A stretch of DNA of 64,000 bases, from the NCBI GenBank assembly GCA_964546995.1, contig CAZJKO010000001.1:1-64000 (forward strand), given 5' to 3'. Source of the DNA: CAZJKO01 sp964546995 (lineage in GTDB: Bacteria; Bacillota_I; Bacilli_A; RF39; UBA660). Below, piece by piece: positions 16,679 to 25,017 of this stretch. The notes beneath the pieces were generated by a model that made no database searches, was not told the DNA's origin, and worked only from the letters and a program-made list of their open reading frames with translations. Both the position numbers and the translations under genes were made by a program. The stretch's first letter is position 1. Every line of letters begins with the position of its first letter.

Positions 16679-18034
16679 TTATTTTCCTAAGCAAAATTGA
16701 CGAAACAATTGATCGATCAATTCTTCGGAATAGGTATCTCCCGTTATTTCTCCTAAAGTTTCCCATACTCTTTTTATATCTATTTCTACCATATCTATTG
16801 GCATCTTTTGTTTTAAGGCTTCTTCAATATCTGCTAAAATGCTATATGCTTTCTTGGCAAGAGATATTTGTCTCGTATTACTTAAATAGTTGTAATCTTG
16901 AAAATCGATTTGGTCATTATAAAATAGTTCTTTTATTTTCTCTTTTAATGGGATAATTCCTGCTTCTTCTTTGGTATTGGTATAGATAATGTGTCGATCT
17001 TTGATTTGATCTAGATCTAATTTCGTTGGTAGATCATTTTTATTTACAATAATAATAGATGTTTTCTCTTTCGTTTGATCTAACAGACTCCGATCTTCTT
17101 CTTGTAGAGGCTCATTTTGATTTAATACTACTAGAACCAGATCAGCTTCTTTTAATAATGCGAAACTTTTTTCTACCCCTAGTTTTTCTACAATGTCTTC
17201 TGTTTGTCGAACGCCTGCCGTATCCATGATGTTTAATTGAATGCCATCTATAGTGATCGTTCCTTCCACAATATCCCGAGTCGTTCCTGCGACATCCGTT
17301 ACGATGGCCTTTTCTTCATCGAGAAGACGATTTAAGATACTACTTTTTCCCACATTTGGTCGACCAACAATGATCGTCTTGATTCCTTCTTTTATCATTT
17401 GTCCGTTTTCGCTACGCGTGATGATTTCGTTCATTTCTTGTCGCATAGTAACTAGTTCTTTTTCGATTTTTGTTATTGTCATTTCTTCGATATCTTCATA
17501 TTCTGGGTAATCAATATTCACTTCGATAGACGCTAACAATTCCAATAGTTTTTTACGAAAGGATCTTATATAATTGGAAGTTTGTCCATTTAGTTGATGC
17601 ATTGAAATTTTTCTTGCTTGTTCTGTTTTTCCTTCAATTAAATCCATGACGGCTTCGGCTTCTACTAAATCGATACGGCCGTTTAGAAACGCCCTTTTAC
17701 TAAATTCACCTGGTTCTGCTAAGCGAGCTCCATTGGTTAGAAGAAGTTCTAAGATGCGATTCGTCGTCGCAATTCCTCCGTGACAATTAATTTCGACTAC
17801 GTCTTCTTTGGTATATGTTTTGGGAGCTTTCATGATCGATACCAATACTTCATCTATCATTTCATTTTGATTTACTATGTGTCCATAATGGATTGTATGG
17901 CTTGGTACTTTGGTTAAATCTTTTCCATCCCAAAGTTTGTTTACTAGCGAAATCGCTTCATTTCCACTTATGCGAATAATAGAAATGGCTCCTTTTCCTA
18001 ATGCTGTGGCAACTGCAGCAATGGTATCTTCCAT
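16679..18034 (-). CDS. mnmE: tRNA modification GTPase MnmE (TrmE)
   Basis: MnmE is a GTPase that dimerises through its G domain and works with MnmG on wobble uridines of tRNA. The 451-residue protein has an N-terminal formyl-THF-binding domain, a helical domain and an inserted G domain with G1 GRPNVGKS at 224-231, GTTRDI, DTAG and NKND. It ends in the conserved CLGK whose cysteine is needed for modification. Start ATG 18034 follows GAGGGAAGTGATACG. An extended -10 promoter lies upstream, and mnmG and rsmG follow. Confidence 0.97.
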   Translation of the reverse strand: MEDTIAAVATALGKGAISIIRISGNEAISLVNKLWDGKDLTKVPSHTIHYGHIVNQNEMIDEVLVSIMKAPKTYTKEDVVEINCHGGIATTNRILELLLTNGARLAEPGEFSKRAFLNGRIDLVEAEAVMDLIEGKTEQARKISMHQLNGQTSNYIRSFRKKLLELLASIEVNIDYPEYEDIEEMTITKIEKELVTMRQEMNEIITRSENGQMIKEGIKTIIVGRPNVGKSSILNRLLDEEKAIVTDVAGTTRDIVEGTITIDGIQLNIMDTAGVRQTEDIVEKLGVEKSFALLKEADLVLVVLNQNEPLQEEDRSLLDQTKEKTSIIIVNKNDLPTKLDLDQIKDRHIIYTNTKEEAGIIPLKEKIKELFYNDQIDFQDYNYLSNTRQISLAKKAYSILADIEEALKQKMPIDMVEIDIKRVWETLGEITGDTYSEELIDQLFRQFCLGK

Positions 18035-18060
18035 CGTATCACTTCCCTCTTTCGGATTGT

Positions 18061-18069
18061 ATTATATCA
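18061..18069 (-). promoter_or_regulatory. Extended -10 promoter element of mnmE
   Basis: TGATATAAT is read on the minus strand at 18069-18061, about 27 bases upstream of the mnmE ATG. No good -35 is present, as is common for TGn-extended promoters. Confidence 0.55.
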
Positions 18070-18115
18070 TTTTTTTAGGAAATTGAATAGTTTTTTAGAA
18101 AGAAAAAAGAAGGGT

Positions 18116-18736
18116 TTATTCTTCTTTCCATTTAATCATCACAGCTCGATTAGGTTCTTCTCCAACGCTTTCTGTATATACTTTTGGATGATCTTTTAAT
18201 ACGGTATGAACTATTCTTCGTTCGTACGAATTCATCGAATCAAGTTTTACTTCAATTTTGGTCGTAGCGACTTCTCTTGCAACTTTCTTAGCAAGTCTTT
18301 CGATATCTTTTTGTTTATTTTGTTTATATTCTGATACGTCTAATGTAAACGGGAAAAATTGATCGATTTGCGTTTGAACGGCTTGTCTTGTTACGATAGT
18401 CAGAGCTTCTAATGTTCGTCCATTTTTACCTATCAATATTGCATTGTTGTCGGCATAGAGAACATACGTTACTTGATCAGGACGTCTTTTGACTTCGAGT
18501 TTGATAGATAGTCCCATCTTTTTGGTAATCTCGATTAGAAATTCTTTAATAAACTGAATGACTTCTTCTCTTTCAATAACTTCTATTTCTACTTTTTTGC
18601 TTTTAAAAAGTCCTGTCGATTTCATTTCTTTTTCTGTAATATATAAATTTTCTTGTGTTTCACGAAGATCATTCATCGCTTGATTAATCGCGTCTTCTTT
18701 TGTTTTTCCTATATAACTATGCTTTTCCATGGGCAT
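18116..18736 (-). CDS. khpB: RNA-binding protein KhpB (Jag)
   Basis: KhpB/Jag is an RNA-binding protein that partners KhpA and affects cell elongation and sporulation in Firmicutes. The 206-residue protein has an N-terminal Jag_N domain (YIGKTKEDAINQAM), a KH domain with the GKNG loop in LIGKNGRTLEAL near 100-112, and a C-terminal R3H domain with SYERRIVHTVLKDH. ATG 18736 was chosen because AAAGGAG lies six bases upstream. The gene overlaps yidC by 20 bases, and the pair forms the usual spoIIIJ-jag unit. Confidence 0.95.
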   Translation of the reverse strand: MPMEKHSYIGKTKEDAINQAMNDLRETQENLYITEKEMKSTGLFKSKKVEIEVIEREEVIQFIKEFLIEITKKMGLSIKLEVKRRPDQVTYVLYADNNAILIGKNGRTLEALTIVTRQAVQTQIDQFFPFTLDVSEYKQNKQKDIERLAKKVAREVATTKIEVKLDSMNSYERRIVHTVLKDHPKVYTESVGEEPNRAVMIKWKEE

Positions 18737-19652
18737 CTTTACTCCTTTTGACAATTAAGTTTTGAACGACGGTGAAAAGATTTGTCGTAATCCAGTAAAT
18801 CCCTAATGCGGCTGGCATAAAGAGACCCATGATGATGATCATTCCACACATAATTAATGGCATATGTTTCATTGCAGGATCGCTTGTCGTACTAGTGGTA
18901 TTTAACTTAAATGAAAAATATGTTGAGATAGCAATGCATAGTACTAAAACGATATAAGCATAAAAGTTTTCTTTAGCAAATCCAACCATTGGAGTCGTTC
19001 CTAATTGTAGAAATAAGAATTTTTCTTCAAAAATGGCAGGGACTCTATTAATGGCTTCTAAGAAAGCAATGAATAACGGCAATTGCAAAAAGGCATACAA
19101 ACATCCAGATAAAGGATTGATATTATATTTTTTATAAATCAAAGTCATTTCTTGACTTTTTTTCATCATGGTTTCTTGATCTGTCTTTCCTTCATATTTC
19201 TTTTCGATACGAGCAATTTCTGGTTGGGCTTTCTTAATTAGTTCTGATTGTAGTGCTGTTTTTCTTGTAATCGGATAAGCTATGAGTCTTATAGCAAGAC
19301 TTACAAATATTAACGATAATCCATAGCTACCAATGTATTTTCCTAACCAAAGAATGACAAAAGCAAGGGGTTTTACGAGCAATGTTGCCCAAAGTCCTTC
19401 ATACTTGCCAGAATTCATTTTAAATTCACTACACTCTGGCAATTCATCTATTTTCACTTTGTTTTCTTCATAGATTTTTATCGTTTCTTGATCTTTTGGC
19501 CGACATAAGATGTTTTCCGTTAAGTTTTGTCCTGTTTCAGGGTTTTTTACTGCCTTTTTATTATTGTCTGTCATTGTTTTGGTGCATCCTGTTGAAATCA
19601 CTAATAATAAAATGAGAAGTACTACTTTCCATTTGTTTTTATTTTTCGGCAT
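18717..19652 (-). CDS. yidC: Membrane protein insertase YidC/SpoIIIJ (lipoprotein form)
   Basis: YidC inserts and folds membrane proteins, alone or with Sec. The 311-residue precursor has a lipoprotein signal with lipobox ISTGC and acceptor Cys23. An external loop and five membrane helices follow. The hydrophilic-groove arginine is present in SLAIRLIAYPITR near 123-135, as is the cytoplasmic hairpin EIARIEKKYEGKTDQETMMKKSQEM. The lipoprotein five-helix form is the Gram-positive type; B. subtilis SpoIIIJ is also needed for sigma-G activation in the forespore. Start ATG 19652 follows AAAAGGAGAAAACC and overlaps rnpA by 14 bases. Confidence 0.96.
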   Translation of the reverse strand: MPKNKNKWKVVLLILLLVISTGCTKTMTDNNKKAVKNPETGQNLTENILCRPKDQETIKIYEENKVKIDELPECSEFKMNSGKYEGLWATLLVKPLAFVILWLGKYIGSYGLSLIFVSLAIRLIAYPITRKTALQSELIKKAQPEIARIEKKYEGKTDQETMMKKSQEMTLIYKKYNINPLSGCLYAFLQLPLFIAFLEAINRVPAIFEEKFLFLQLGTTPMVGFAKENFYAYIVLVLCIAISTYFSFKLNTTSTTSDPAMKHMPLIMCGMIIIMGLFMPAALGIYWITTNLFTVVQNLIVKRSKDAHGKA

Positions 19653-19998
19653 TGGTTTTCTCCTTTTCTTGATTGTTTATTTTCCTTATTATATTAAGGA
19701 ACGATGCTTCTAATTCTTGATAAGAGCTATCTACACAGCTCTTTCTTATTATTATAATATAATCTCTATTATTTTGGTAGAGTTTTTTATGTTTATCTAT
19801 GATATTTCTCATCTGGCGTTTTAAATGATTTCTTACCACAGCATTCCCTACTTTGGTTCCTACCGATATTCCAAAACGATAATTATTTTCTTTATTTGCT
19901 TGATAATAAAGGACAAAATGATGGTTTTTATTCCCTACTCTTTTTTCAATGATTCGGTTAAAATCACGGTTTTCTTTGACGATATTTTTCTTTTTCAT
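19639..19998 (-). CDS. rnpA: Ribonuclease P protein component
   Basis: RnpA is the protein subunit of RNase P and helps the catalytic RNA mature tRNA 5' ends. The 119-residue protein shows NRDFNRIIEKR near the N-terminus and the RNR-like signature FGISVGTKVGNAVVRNHLKRQMR. The start is ATG 19998 with GGAGGAGTC upstream; a longer frame continues upstream through the hairpin and into rpmH and is not credible. It lies between rpmH and yidC, overlapping the latter by 14 bases. Confidence 0.95.
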   Translation of the reverse strand: MKKKNIVKENRDFNRIIEKRVGNKNHHFVLYYQANKENNYRFGISVGTKVGNAVVRNHLKRQMRNIIDKHKKLYQNNRDYIIIIRKSCVDSSYQELEASFLNIIRKINNQEKEKTNAEK

Positions 19999-20013
19999 GA
20001 CTCCTCCACTTAT

Positions 20014-20040
20014 ATAAAAAAACCACCGTTTTCGAGTGGT
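20014..20040 (-). terminator. Attenuator-like terminator between rpmH and rnpA
   Basis: Minus-strand ACCAC (20040-20036) pairs with GTGGT (20026-20022), with extra CG pairs inside and a run of seven T after it. It begins four bases after the rpmH stop and probably lowers rnpA expression relative to rpmH. Confidence 0.7.
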
Positions 20041-20044
20041 ATTC

Positions 20045-20167
20045 TTATTTTGATAATTGTTTACGACCTTTTTGACGACGTCTATTAATGATTCCTGCTT
20101 CCATTCTTGCAAAAAATCCATGTTTTTTCGCTTTTTTACGATTATTTGGTTGATAAGTTCTCTTCAT
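20045..20167 (-). CDS. rpmH: 50S ribosomal protein L34, shortened
   Basis: L34 is a small basic protein buried in 23S rRNA. This copy is 40 residues: MKRTYQPNNRKKAKKHGF is the invariant start and RRRQKGRKQLSK the usual end. The middle (ARMEAGIINRRR) is four residues shorter than the usual 44-residue L34, where SSKNGRLVLARRR is typical. Start ATG 20167 follows GGAGGTGGAAAGA. It is first in the leftward run from the origin and has a strong promoter. Confidence 0.95.
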   Translation of the reverse strand: MKRTYQPNNRKKAKKHGFFARMEAGIINRRRQKGRKQLSK

Positions 20168-20199
20168 TCTTTCCACCTCCAGACATAAATCTACATTAT

Positions 20200-20229
20200 T
20201 ATAATCAAAAAAATATTCGATTGTCAATG
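20200..20229 (-). promoter_or_regulatory. Strong sigma-A promoter of rpmH
   Basis: Minus-strand TTGACA (20229-20224) and TATAAT (20205-20200) match both consensus hexamers exactly, with an 18-base spacer. It marks the edge of the origin region. Confidence 0.85.
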
Positions 20230-20523
20230 AAAACCATCAATTTATTTGATTATTCTATTTTATTTTTTCCACATTATTAACAGACCTGTTTATATCTTTT
20301 TTCACCATGTTGATAATTTTTTTTGCCTCTTGTGGAAAAAATGGGAATTTCTTTTTTATATAACTATTTGGTTTGTGGATAAGATTGTGGAAATCATGTG
20401 GATAATCTTTTTTTTCTATTTTTAGTCTTGCTATTCATGTGGAAAATAGATACAATAATGGTGACTTTGATAATTCTATTCGCTTGTTAGTTATTAGCTT
20501 ACAAGTACAGGGGAAGTGGTAGG
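20230..20523. other. oriC, left part: DnaA boxes upstream of dnaA
   Basis: This AT-rich gap between rpmH and dnaA has two exact DnaA boxes TGTGGATAA at 20374-20382 and 20397-20405. Near matches are TGTGGAAAA at 20331-20339 and 20438-20446, TTTTCCACA at 20267-20275, and TGTGGAAAT at 20386-20394. Clustered boxes before dnaA are the incC-like half of bipartite Bacillus-type origins and also permit DnaA autoregulation. Confidence 0.85.
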
Positions 20524-21912
20524 ATGGATGTCGTCGTTTTATGGACGAATTTTTTAAATCAAATAAAAACGGAAATTACATCGCTTTCTTTTGAGACTTG
20601 GTTTAAGGAAACGGAACTTTATGAACTGAAAGATGGGAAAGCAAAAGTCATTGTACCAATGCCTATACATAAAAAGCATTTGCGTGACAATTATCAGGAG
20701 TTAATGATTGAAACTCTCAATCATGTTACTGGTACAAACTTTGAAATAGAGTACTTTTTAAAAGATGAAATCGAAGAAGTGGAATCTAATTCTTTAGAGA
20801 TCAGTGATGGAGTAGGGAAGATGGTTATTTCTAGTGGAGTTCCTTACAATAATCCAATCGATTCTAATCTTAATAAAAATTATAATTTTGATAATTTTAT
20901 TGTTGGAAATAGTAATAAGTTTGCTCATGCGGCAGCTTTATCTGTCGCCGAAAATCCTGGAAAAATGTATAATCCGTTATTTATTTATGGCAATAGTGGG
21001 CTAGGGAAGACACATCTTATGCATGCGATCGGGAATTATATCATACAAACTTCCAATAAAAAAGTCCTCTATGTTACGAGTGATCAATTTATTCAAGATT
21101 TCATTGGTATTAATAAGAAAGATTCATCTGGTACGAATTTTAATTATGTCGAGTTTTTCAAAAATAAATATCGCAATGTCGATGTTCTCATCATTGACGA
21201 TATTCAATTCTTAGGAGGAGCAACACAGACACAGCAAGAGTTTTTTCATACCTTCAATACACTATATAGTGATAGTAAACAGATCATTATTTCTTCAGAT
21301 CGATCTCCTGATGATTTAAAATTGTTGGAAGACCGTCTTCGAACTCGGTTCTGTTGGGGATTAACTGTCGATATCTTTCCTCCTGACTTTTCCCTTCGAG
21401 TCGCTATTCTAAAGAAAAAAATATCCGCAGGATCTGTGGAAAAAAATATTCCTGAAGATGTCATCGAATACATTGCTTCCAACATGGGAAGTGACGTAAG
21501 ACAGCTTGAAGGGTCCATTACGAGACTGGTCGCTTATTCTACTATTATGGGTGGTGCTTCGATCACAGTAGAACTTGCCATTGAAGCATTAAAAGACTAT
21601 ATTAACAAAGGAATCAGCGAGAAAGATGATGTAAGACGGATTCAAAAAGTCGTCAGTGAATACTTTCAAATTTCTATGGAAGATATTCGGTCAAAAAAGA
21701 GAAGTAGCAATATCGCTTTTCCAAGGCAAATTGCTATGTACCTTTGTCGCAAAATGACAAACGAATCCTTTCCTAAAATAGGAACAGAATTTGGTGGAAA
21801 AGATCATTCTACAGTCATGCATTCTGTCGATAAAATAGAAAAAGAAATTGCTACCAATAAAGAACTTTTTAATATTATCGAAAAATTGAAGAAGGATATT
21901 GGGGGAGGGTAG
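20524..21912 (+). CDS. dnaA: Chromosomal replication initiator protein DnaA
   Basis: DnaA binds its boxes as an ATP-dependent filament and opens the origin. The 462-residue protein has domain I (about 1-80), a short linker, and the AAA+ domain III with Walker A GNSGLGKT at 156-163 and VLIIDDIQFL near 221. Domain IV has the box-contacting signature GGKDHSTVMHSVDKIE near 425-440. All core motifs are intact. The gene lies between two sets of DnaA boxes and is followed by dnaN, the invariant arrangement at Firmicute origins. Start ATG 20524 gives the expected domain I. Confidence 0.98.
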   Translation: MDVVVLWTNFLNQIKTEITSLSFETWFKETELYELKDGKAKVIVPMPIHKKHLRDNYQELMIETLNHVTGTNFEIEYFLKDEIEEVESNSLEISDGVGKMVISSGVPYNNPIDSNLNKNYNFDNFIVGNSNKFAHAAALSVAENPGKMYNPLFIYGNSGLGKTHLMHAIGNYIIQTSNKKVLYVTSDQFIQDFIGINKKDSSGTNFNYVEFFKNKYRNVDVLIIDDIQFLGGATQTQQEFFHTFNTLYSDSKQIIISSDRSPDDLKLLEDRLRTRFCWGLTVDIFPPDFSLRVAILKKKISAGSVEKNIPEDVIEYIASNMGSDVRQLEGSITRLVAYSTIMGGASITVELAIEALKDYINKGISEKDDVRRIQKVVSEYFQISMEDIRSKKRSSNIAFPRQIAMYLCRKMTNESFPKIGTEFGGKDHSTVMHSVDKIEKEIATNKELFNIIEKLKKDIGGG

Positions 21913-22053
21913 TTGTGGATTTTCATTCATTTTTCCACAACTTATCCACAAGAAAAAAAAGATAAAACTACTTGTTTATCACGGAAAAAAAGAATTATCC
22001 ACATTTTCCACAGTAATAATATAAAAACATATATAAGAAAGAAGGAATATTAT
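21913..22053. other. oriC, right part: DnaA boxes and unwinding region between dnaA and dnaN
   Basis: Exact boxes TTATCCACA occur at 21942-21950 and 21995-22003, with near matches TTTTCCACA at 21931-21939 and 22004-22012. TAATAATAT at 22014-22022 directly follows the last box and resembles the DnaA-trio element that loads DnaA onto one strand. The following stretch to dnaN is almost pure A/T. This is the likely site of initial melting. Confidence 0.85.
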
Positions 22054-23181
22054 ATGAAATTAACGATTAAAAAAGAAGTATTACTAGAAGCATTAAATAA
22101 AGTTAGTAAAGCCATTTCTACTAAAAACTTAATTCCTGTATTAGCAGGTATTCGATTTGAACTTACAAAAGAAAAGTTGATTTTAACTGCTAGTGATAAT
22201 GATATTACGATTCAAACTTTTATTTTAAATGATGATAAAGAAAAAATGACAGTAGAAGAAGAGGGTAGTATTATTATTCAAGGAAAGTATGTTTTAGATA
22301 TTGTAAGAAAATTACCTGATGACTATATTCATATTGAAGTCATCGATGAATTAAAAATTCTTATCTATACACAGAATAGTGAATTTAATTTAAATGGGAT
22401 TAATGAACGGGAATACCCAAATATTAATCTTGAGGAAAATAAAAAACCAATTATTTTATCGAGTAAAGTATTTAAAGATATCGTTTATCAGACTTCGTTT
22501 GCAGCATCTACAGACGAATCAAAGCCAGTGTTAACAGGAATCAATTTTAAAATAGTTGGCAACGTTTTAGAATGTAATTCTACGGATAGTTATCGTTTGG
22601 CTCGGAAAATTATCAATTTAGATTCTGTTATTGAAGAAAATTATAATGTGGTTATTCCTAGTAAAAACTTAGTTGAGTTTACTAGAATTATGGGGGAGAC
22701 GGTTCCTACACTTGAGTTACATATCTTTAATAATAAAATTCTCTTTAAGTACGATAATATATTGTTTCAATCTAGGCTTATTAATGGAACTTATCCTAAT
22801 ACTTCTAATCTGATGCCTGATGAAAGTATGCTTACTATTACGGTTCCTTTAACGGCATTTTATAATGTGATCGATCGAGCTAGTATTTTAACTAGTGATA
22901 AAGAAAAGAACATTGTTACCTTAGAAACAGTGGATAATAAGCTTATATTAAGGTCTAGTTCTTTGGAAATTGGCCGAGTAGAAGAAAAAATGGATGTTGT
23001 TAAGAATAATCAGGAGAATATTCGAATTTCTTTTAGTGCTCGTTATATGATGGAGGCTTTGAAAAGTTTTTCCACAGAAACGGTGGAACTTCACTTTGTT
23101 GGGGAAGTAAAGCCAATCATTATTAAAGATCCAAATGATGGTACATTAACGCAGTTAGTTTTACCAATTCGTACATATTAA
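22054..23181 (+). CDS. dnaN: DNA polymerase III beta sliding clamp
   Basis: The clamp tethers polymerase to DNA and is a ring of two three-domain subunits. The 375-residue protein begins MKLTIKKEVLLEALNKV and contains SSKVFKDIVYQTSFAASTDESKPVLTGI in the middle domain. It ends LTQLVLPIRTY, the standard clamp C-terminus. Start ATG 22054 follows AGAAGGAATATT; a longer upstream frame would cross the DnaA boxes and is rejected. A strong terminator follows, so dnaN is separated from the comK-like gene and recF. Confidence 0.98.
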   Translation: MKLTIKKEVLLEALNKVSKAISTKNLIPVLAGIRFELTKEKLILTASDNDITIQTFILNDDKEKMTVEEEGSIIIQGKYVLDIVRKLPDDYIHIEVIDELKILIYTQNSEFNLNGINEREYPNINLEENKKPIILSSKVFKDIVYQTSFAASTDESKPVLTGINFKIVGNVLECNSTDSYRLARKIINLDSVIEENYNVVIPSKNLVEFTRIMGETVPTLELHIFNNKILFKYDNILFQSRLINGTYPNTSNLMPDESMLTITVPLTAFYNVIDRASILTSDKEKNIVTLETVDNKLILRSSSLEIGRVEEKMDVVKNNQENIRISFSARYMMEALKSFSTETVELHFVGEVKPIIIKDPNDGTLTQLVLPIRTY

Positions 23182-23188
23182 ATATGAA

Positions 23189-23223
23189 GAATTTACGAAA
23201 AAGAAAGTAAATTCTTTTTTTTT
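23189..23223 (+). terminator. Terminator after dnaN
   Basis: GAATTTAC (23189-23196) and GTAAATTC (23207-23214) form an eight-pair stem followed by nine T residues. It starts eight bases after the stop. Confidence 0.85.
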
Positions 23224-23316
23224 CGTGTTTTTTCGACATAATTCTTCTTTTTTCGACAATTCTTTGTGCTAGGTTAGTGGCTATAACTTTTTCAAGTTAT
23301 TGAAGGGGGTGATGTT

Positions 23317-23763
23317 ATGGATTGTTATGAAATCAATGAAGATACGCTTGCCATTTTGCCTGATGGTCATTATACTTCAAAGGTTATTGAACAAGATACT
23401 ACTTATTTGATTCCTAGAAATCCTTATCGTATTATGGATGATAGTTGTCAGTATTTTGGAAGTAGTTTTGATGGAAGAGAAAAAGGAAGTAAGAGTATTC
23501 TTGGTTCTAGTTATAAGGTTCCCATTATCGTTGAAGAAATACGAGGACTTATCTTTTTTCCAACTGTTTCTAGAACCAAAGAAGAGTGTTGTTGGATTGG
23601 ATTAAATCACGTAAAATCCTATGAAAAAAGTGGTACTAATACGAAAATTATTTTTCATAATAACAATTCTATTGTTGTTCCAGTATCGTATCAGTCTTTT
23701 CAAAATCAACTATTTCGGGCGACAAGATTAGAATCTGTTATAAAAAAGAGAGTAAATAAGTAA
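23317..23763 (+). CDS. comK: ComK-family protein (competence transcription factor homologue)
   Basis: The 148-residue protein matches the ComK family along its length. It has YEINEDTLAILP at 4-15, then CQYFGSSFDGREKGSK near 45-60 and IFFPTVSRTKEECCWIGLNHVKSY near 84-107. It ends with VSYQSFQNQLFRATRLE. ComK in B. subtilis (192 residues) binds AT-boxes and switches on DNA-uptake genes; this copy lacks the C-terminal extension that is the MecA/ClpC target region. The gene lies between dnaN and recF, where the S4-domain gene yaaA normally sits. It has a strong ribosome binding site (AAGGGGGTGATG) and its own terminator. Whether it controls competence here is inference. Confidence 0.85.
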   Translation: MDCYEINEDTLAILPDGHYTSKVIEQDTTYLIPRNPYRIMDDSCQYFGSSFDGREKGSKSILGSSYKVPIIVEEIRGLIFFPTVSRTKEECCWIGLNHVKSYEKSGTNTKIIFHNNNSIVVPVSYQSFQNQLFRATRLESVIKKRVNK

Positions 23764-23778
23764 ATTTGCTCTCTTTTT
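23747..23778 (+). terminator. Terminator overlapping the comK-like stop codon
   Basis: An 11-pair stem (23747-23757 with 23764-23774, one G-T pair) has the TAA stop in its six-base loop and is followed by a T run. Confidence 0.75.
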
Positions 23779-23854
23779 GTAGGAAAAAACGAATATTTAT
23801 GATATAATAATCTTGTATGTATAGGAGTATTTGTAATAGGGGATAGGTGATTTT

Positions 23855-23881
23855 ATGGGGTTTTTGAGGCGTTATAGATGA
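23855..23881 (+). CDS. Possible eight-codon leader peptide coupled to recF
   Basis: ATG at 23855 opens the peptide MGFLRRYR, whose TGA overlaps the recF ATG (ATGA at 23878-23881). GGGATAGGTGAT lies just upstream as a ribosome binding site, and TATAAT at 23803-23808 could start the transcript. It may couple translation to recF or be the remnant of yaaA, which is otherwise missing. Chance occurrence cannot be excluded. Confidence 0.35.
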   Translation: MGFLRRYR

Positions 23882-25017
23882 TATTACAGAAAATTCACTT
23901 AATAAATTTTAGAAATTATCCTAAATTATCTCTTAAATTAAATCCCCATATTACCATTTTTATCGGTAAAAATGCTCAAGGTAAAACAAATCTTTTAGAA
24001 AGTATCTATATGTTGGCACTTACTAAATCTAATCGAAGTGGATCCGAACAAGATTATATTCGATTTGGATCTAGTATGGCTAAGATAAAGGGAACTGTTA
24101 AACAAGATCGAATTTTAAAAGATTTGGAACTATGGTTGTCTTGTGAAGGCAAAGGAAAACGAGTGTTTTATAACCAAGATGAGGTAAAGCGAATATCTGA
24201 TTATATTTCGATGATGAATGTTATTTTATTTACACCCGATGATTTGGATATTTTAAAAGGGTCTCCTTCTATTAGAAGAAATCTTTTAAATATTGAGATA
24301 AGTCAAATTTCTAAAAGTTATCTCGATGCTCATAATCAATATAATCGCATTTTGAAAACACGTAATGAGTATTTGAAAATTATTTATACCAATGGACTTG
24401 CTGATGATGGATACCTTGCTATTTTGACAGAAAAACTTGTGCAAAAAGCGATTTTAATTTATCAGGCGAGATGGAATTTTTTAAATGAGATCAATCAAGA
24501 GATCGCTACGATTTATGAGACAATTACTGGTTTTCAACATTTACATATCGAATATTTACCTAATGTGGAATTTGCTTCTTTTCAGGAAACGGATATCTAT
24601 ACTACTTTAAATAAGAAATTCCTTTCTAATAGAAAAAGAGAGGAAAGCCAAGGGGTTACTTTGTTTGGTCCACATCGTGATGATTTTTCTTTTTATTTAG
24701 GGGATCTTGATTTAAAAATATATGGTTCTCAGGGTCAACAAAGATTAGCTGTGATAGCGTTTAAACTTGCCGAGATAACGATTTTTTATAAAAAGACAGG
24801 TACTTATCCAATTTTATTATTAGATGATTTATTTAGTGAGATTGATAAAGCAAAGAAAAATCGGTTATTGAAGTACATCTGTGGCGAGATGCAAACAATT
24901 ATTACTGCAACAGATTTATCTGATATGAAAAGAGATTTGTTGATGGATGCGACGATCTATGAAGTGATAGATGGTACGTTAAGAGAGAAAGTGGGGAAGA
25001 AAAATGGAAGAAAATGA
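23878..25017 (+). CDS. recF: DNA replication and repair protein RecF
   Basis: RecF is an SMC-like ATPase that with RecO and RecR loads RecA onto gapped DNA. The 379-residue protein has Walker A GKNAQGKT at 30-37, the signature GSQGQQRLAVIAFKLAE near 283-299, and Walker B PILLLDDLFSEID near 309-321. Length is typical. The gene follows the comK-like gene and overlaps gyrB by 14 bases, so recF and gyrB are probably co-translated. GAGG lies eight bases before the ATG. Confidence 0.97.
   Translation: MILQKIHLINFRNYPKLSLKLNPHITIFIGKNAQGKTNLLESIYMLALTKSNRSGSEQDYIRFGSSMAKIKGTVKQDRILKDLELWLSCEGKGKRVFYNQDEVKRISDYISMMNVILFTPDDLDILKGSPSIRRNLLNIEISQISKSYLDAHNQYNRILKTRNEYLKIIYTNGLADDGYLAILTEKLVQKAILIYQARWNFLNEINQEIATIYETITGFQHLHIEYLPNVEFASFQETDIYTTLNKKFLSNRKREESQGVTLFGPHRDDFSFYLGDLDLKIYGSQGQQRLAVIAFKLAEITIFYKKTGTYPILLLDDLFSEIDKAKKNRLLKYICGEMQTIITATDLSDMKRDLLMDATIYEVIDGTLREKVGKKNGRK

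Noticed and set aside
21913..22053. N-terminal extension of dnaN through the intergenic region
   Set aside because: The extension would translate DnaA boxes; the ATG at 22054 has a good ribosome binding site and gives the conserved clamp N-terminus.
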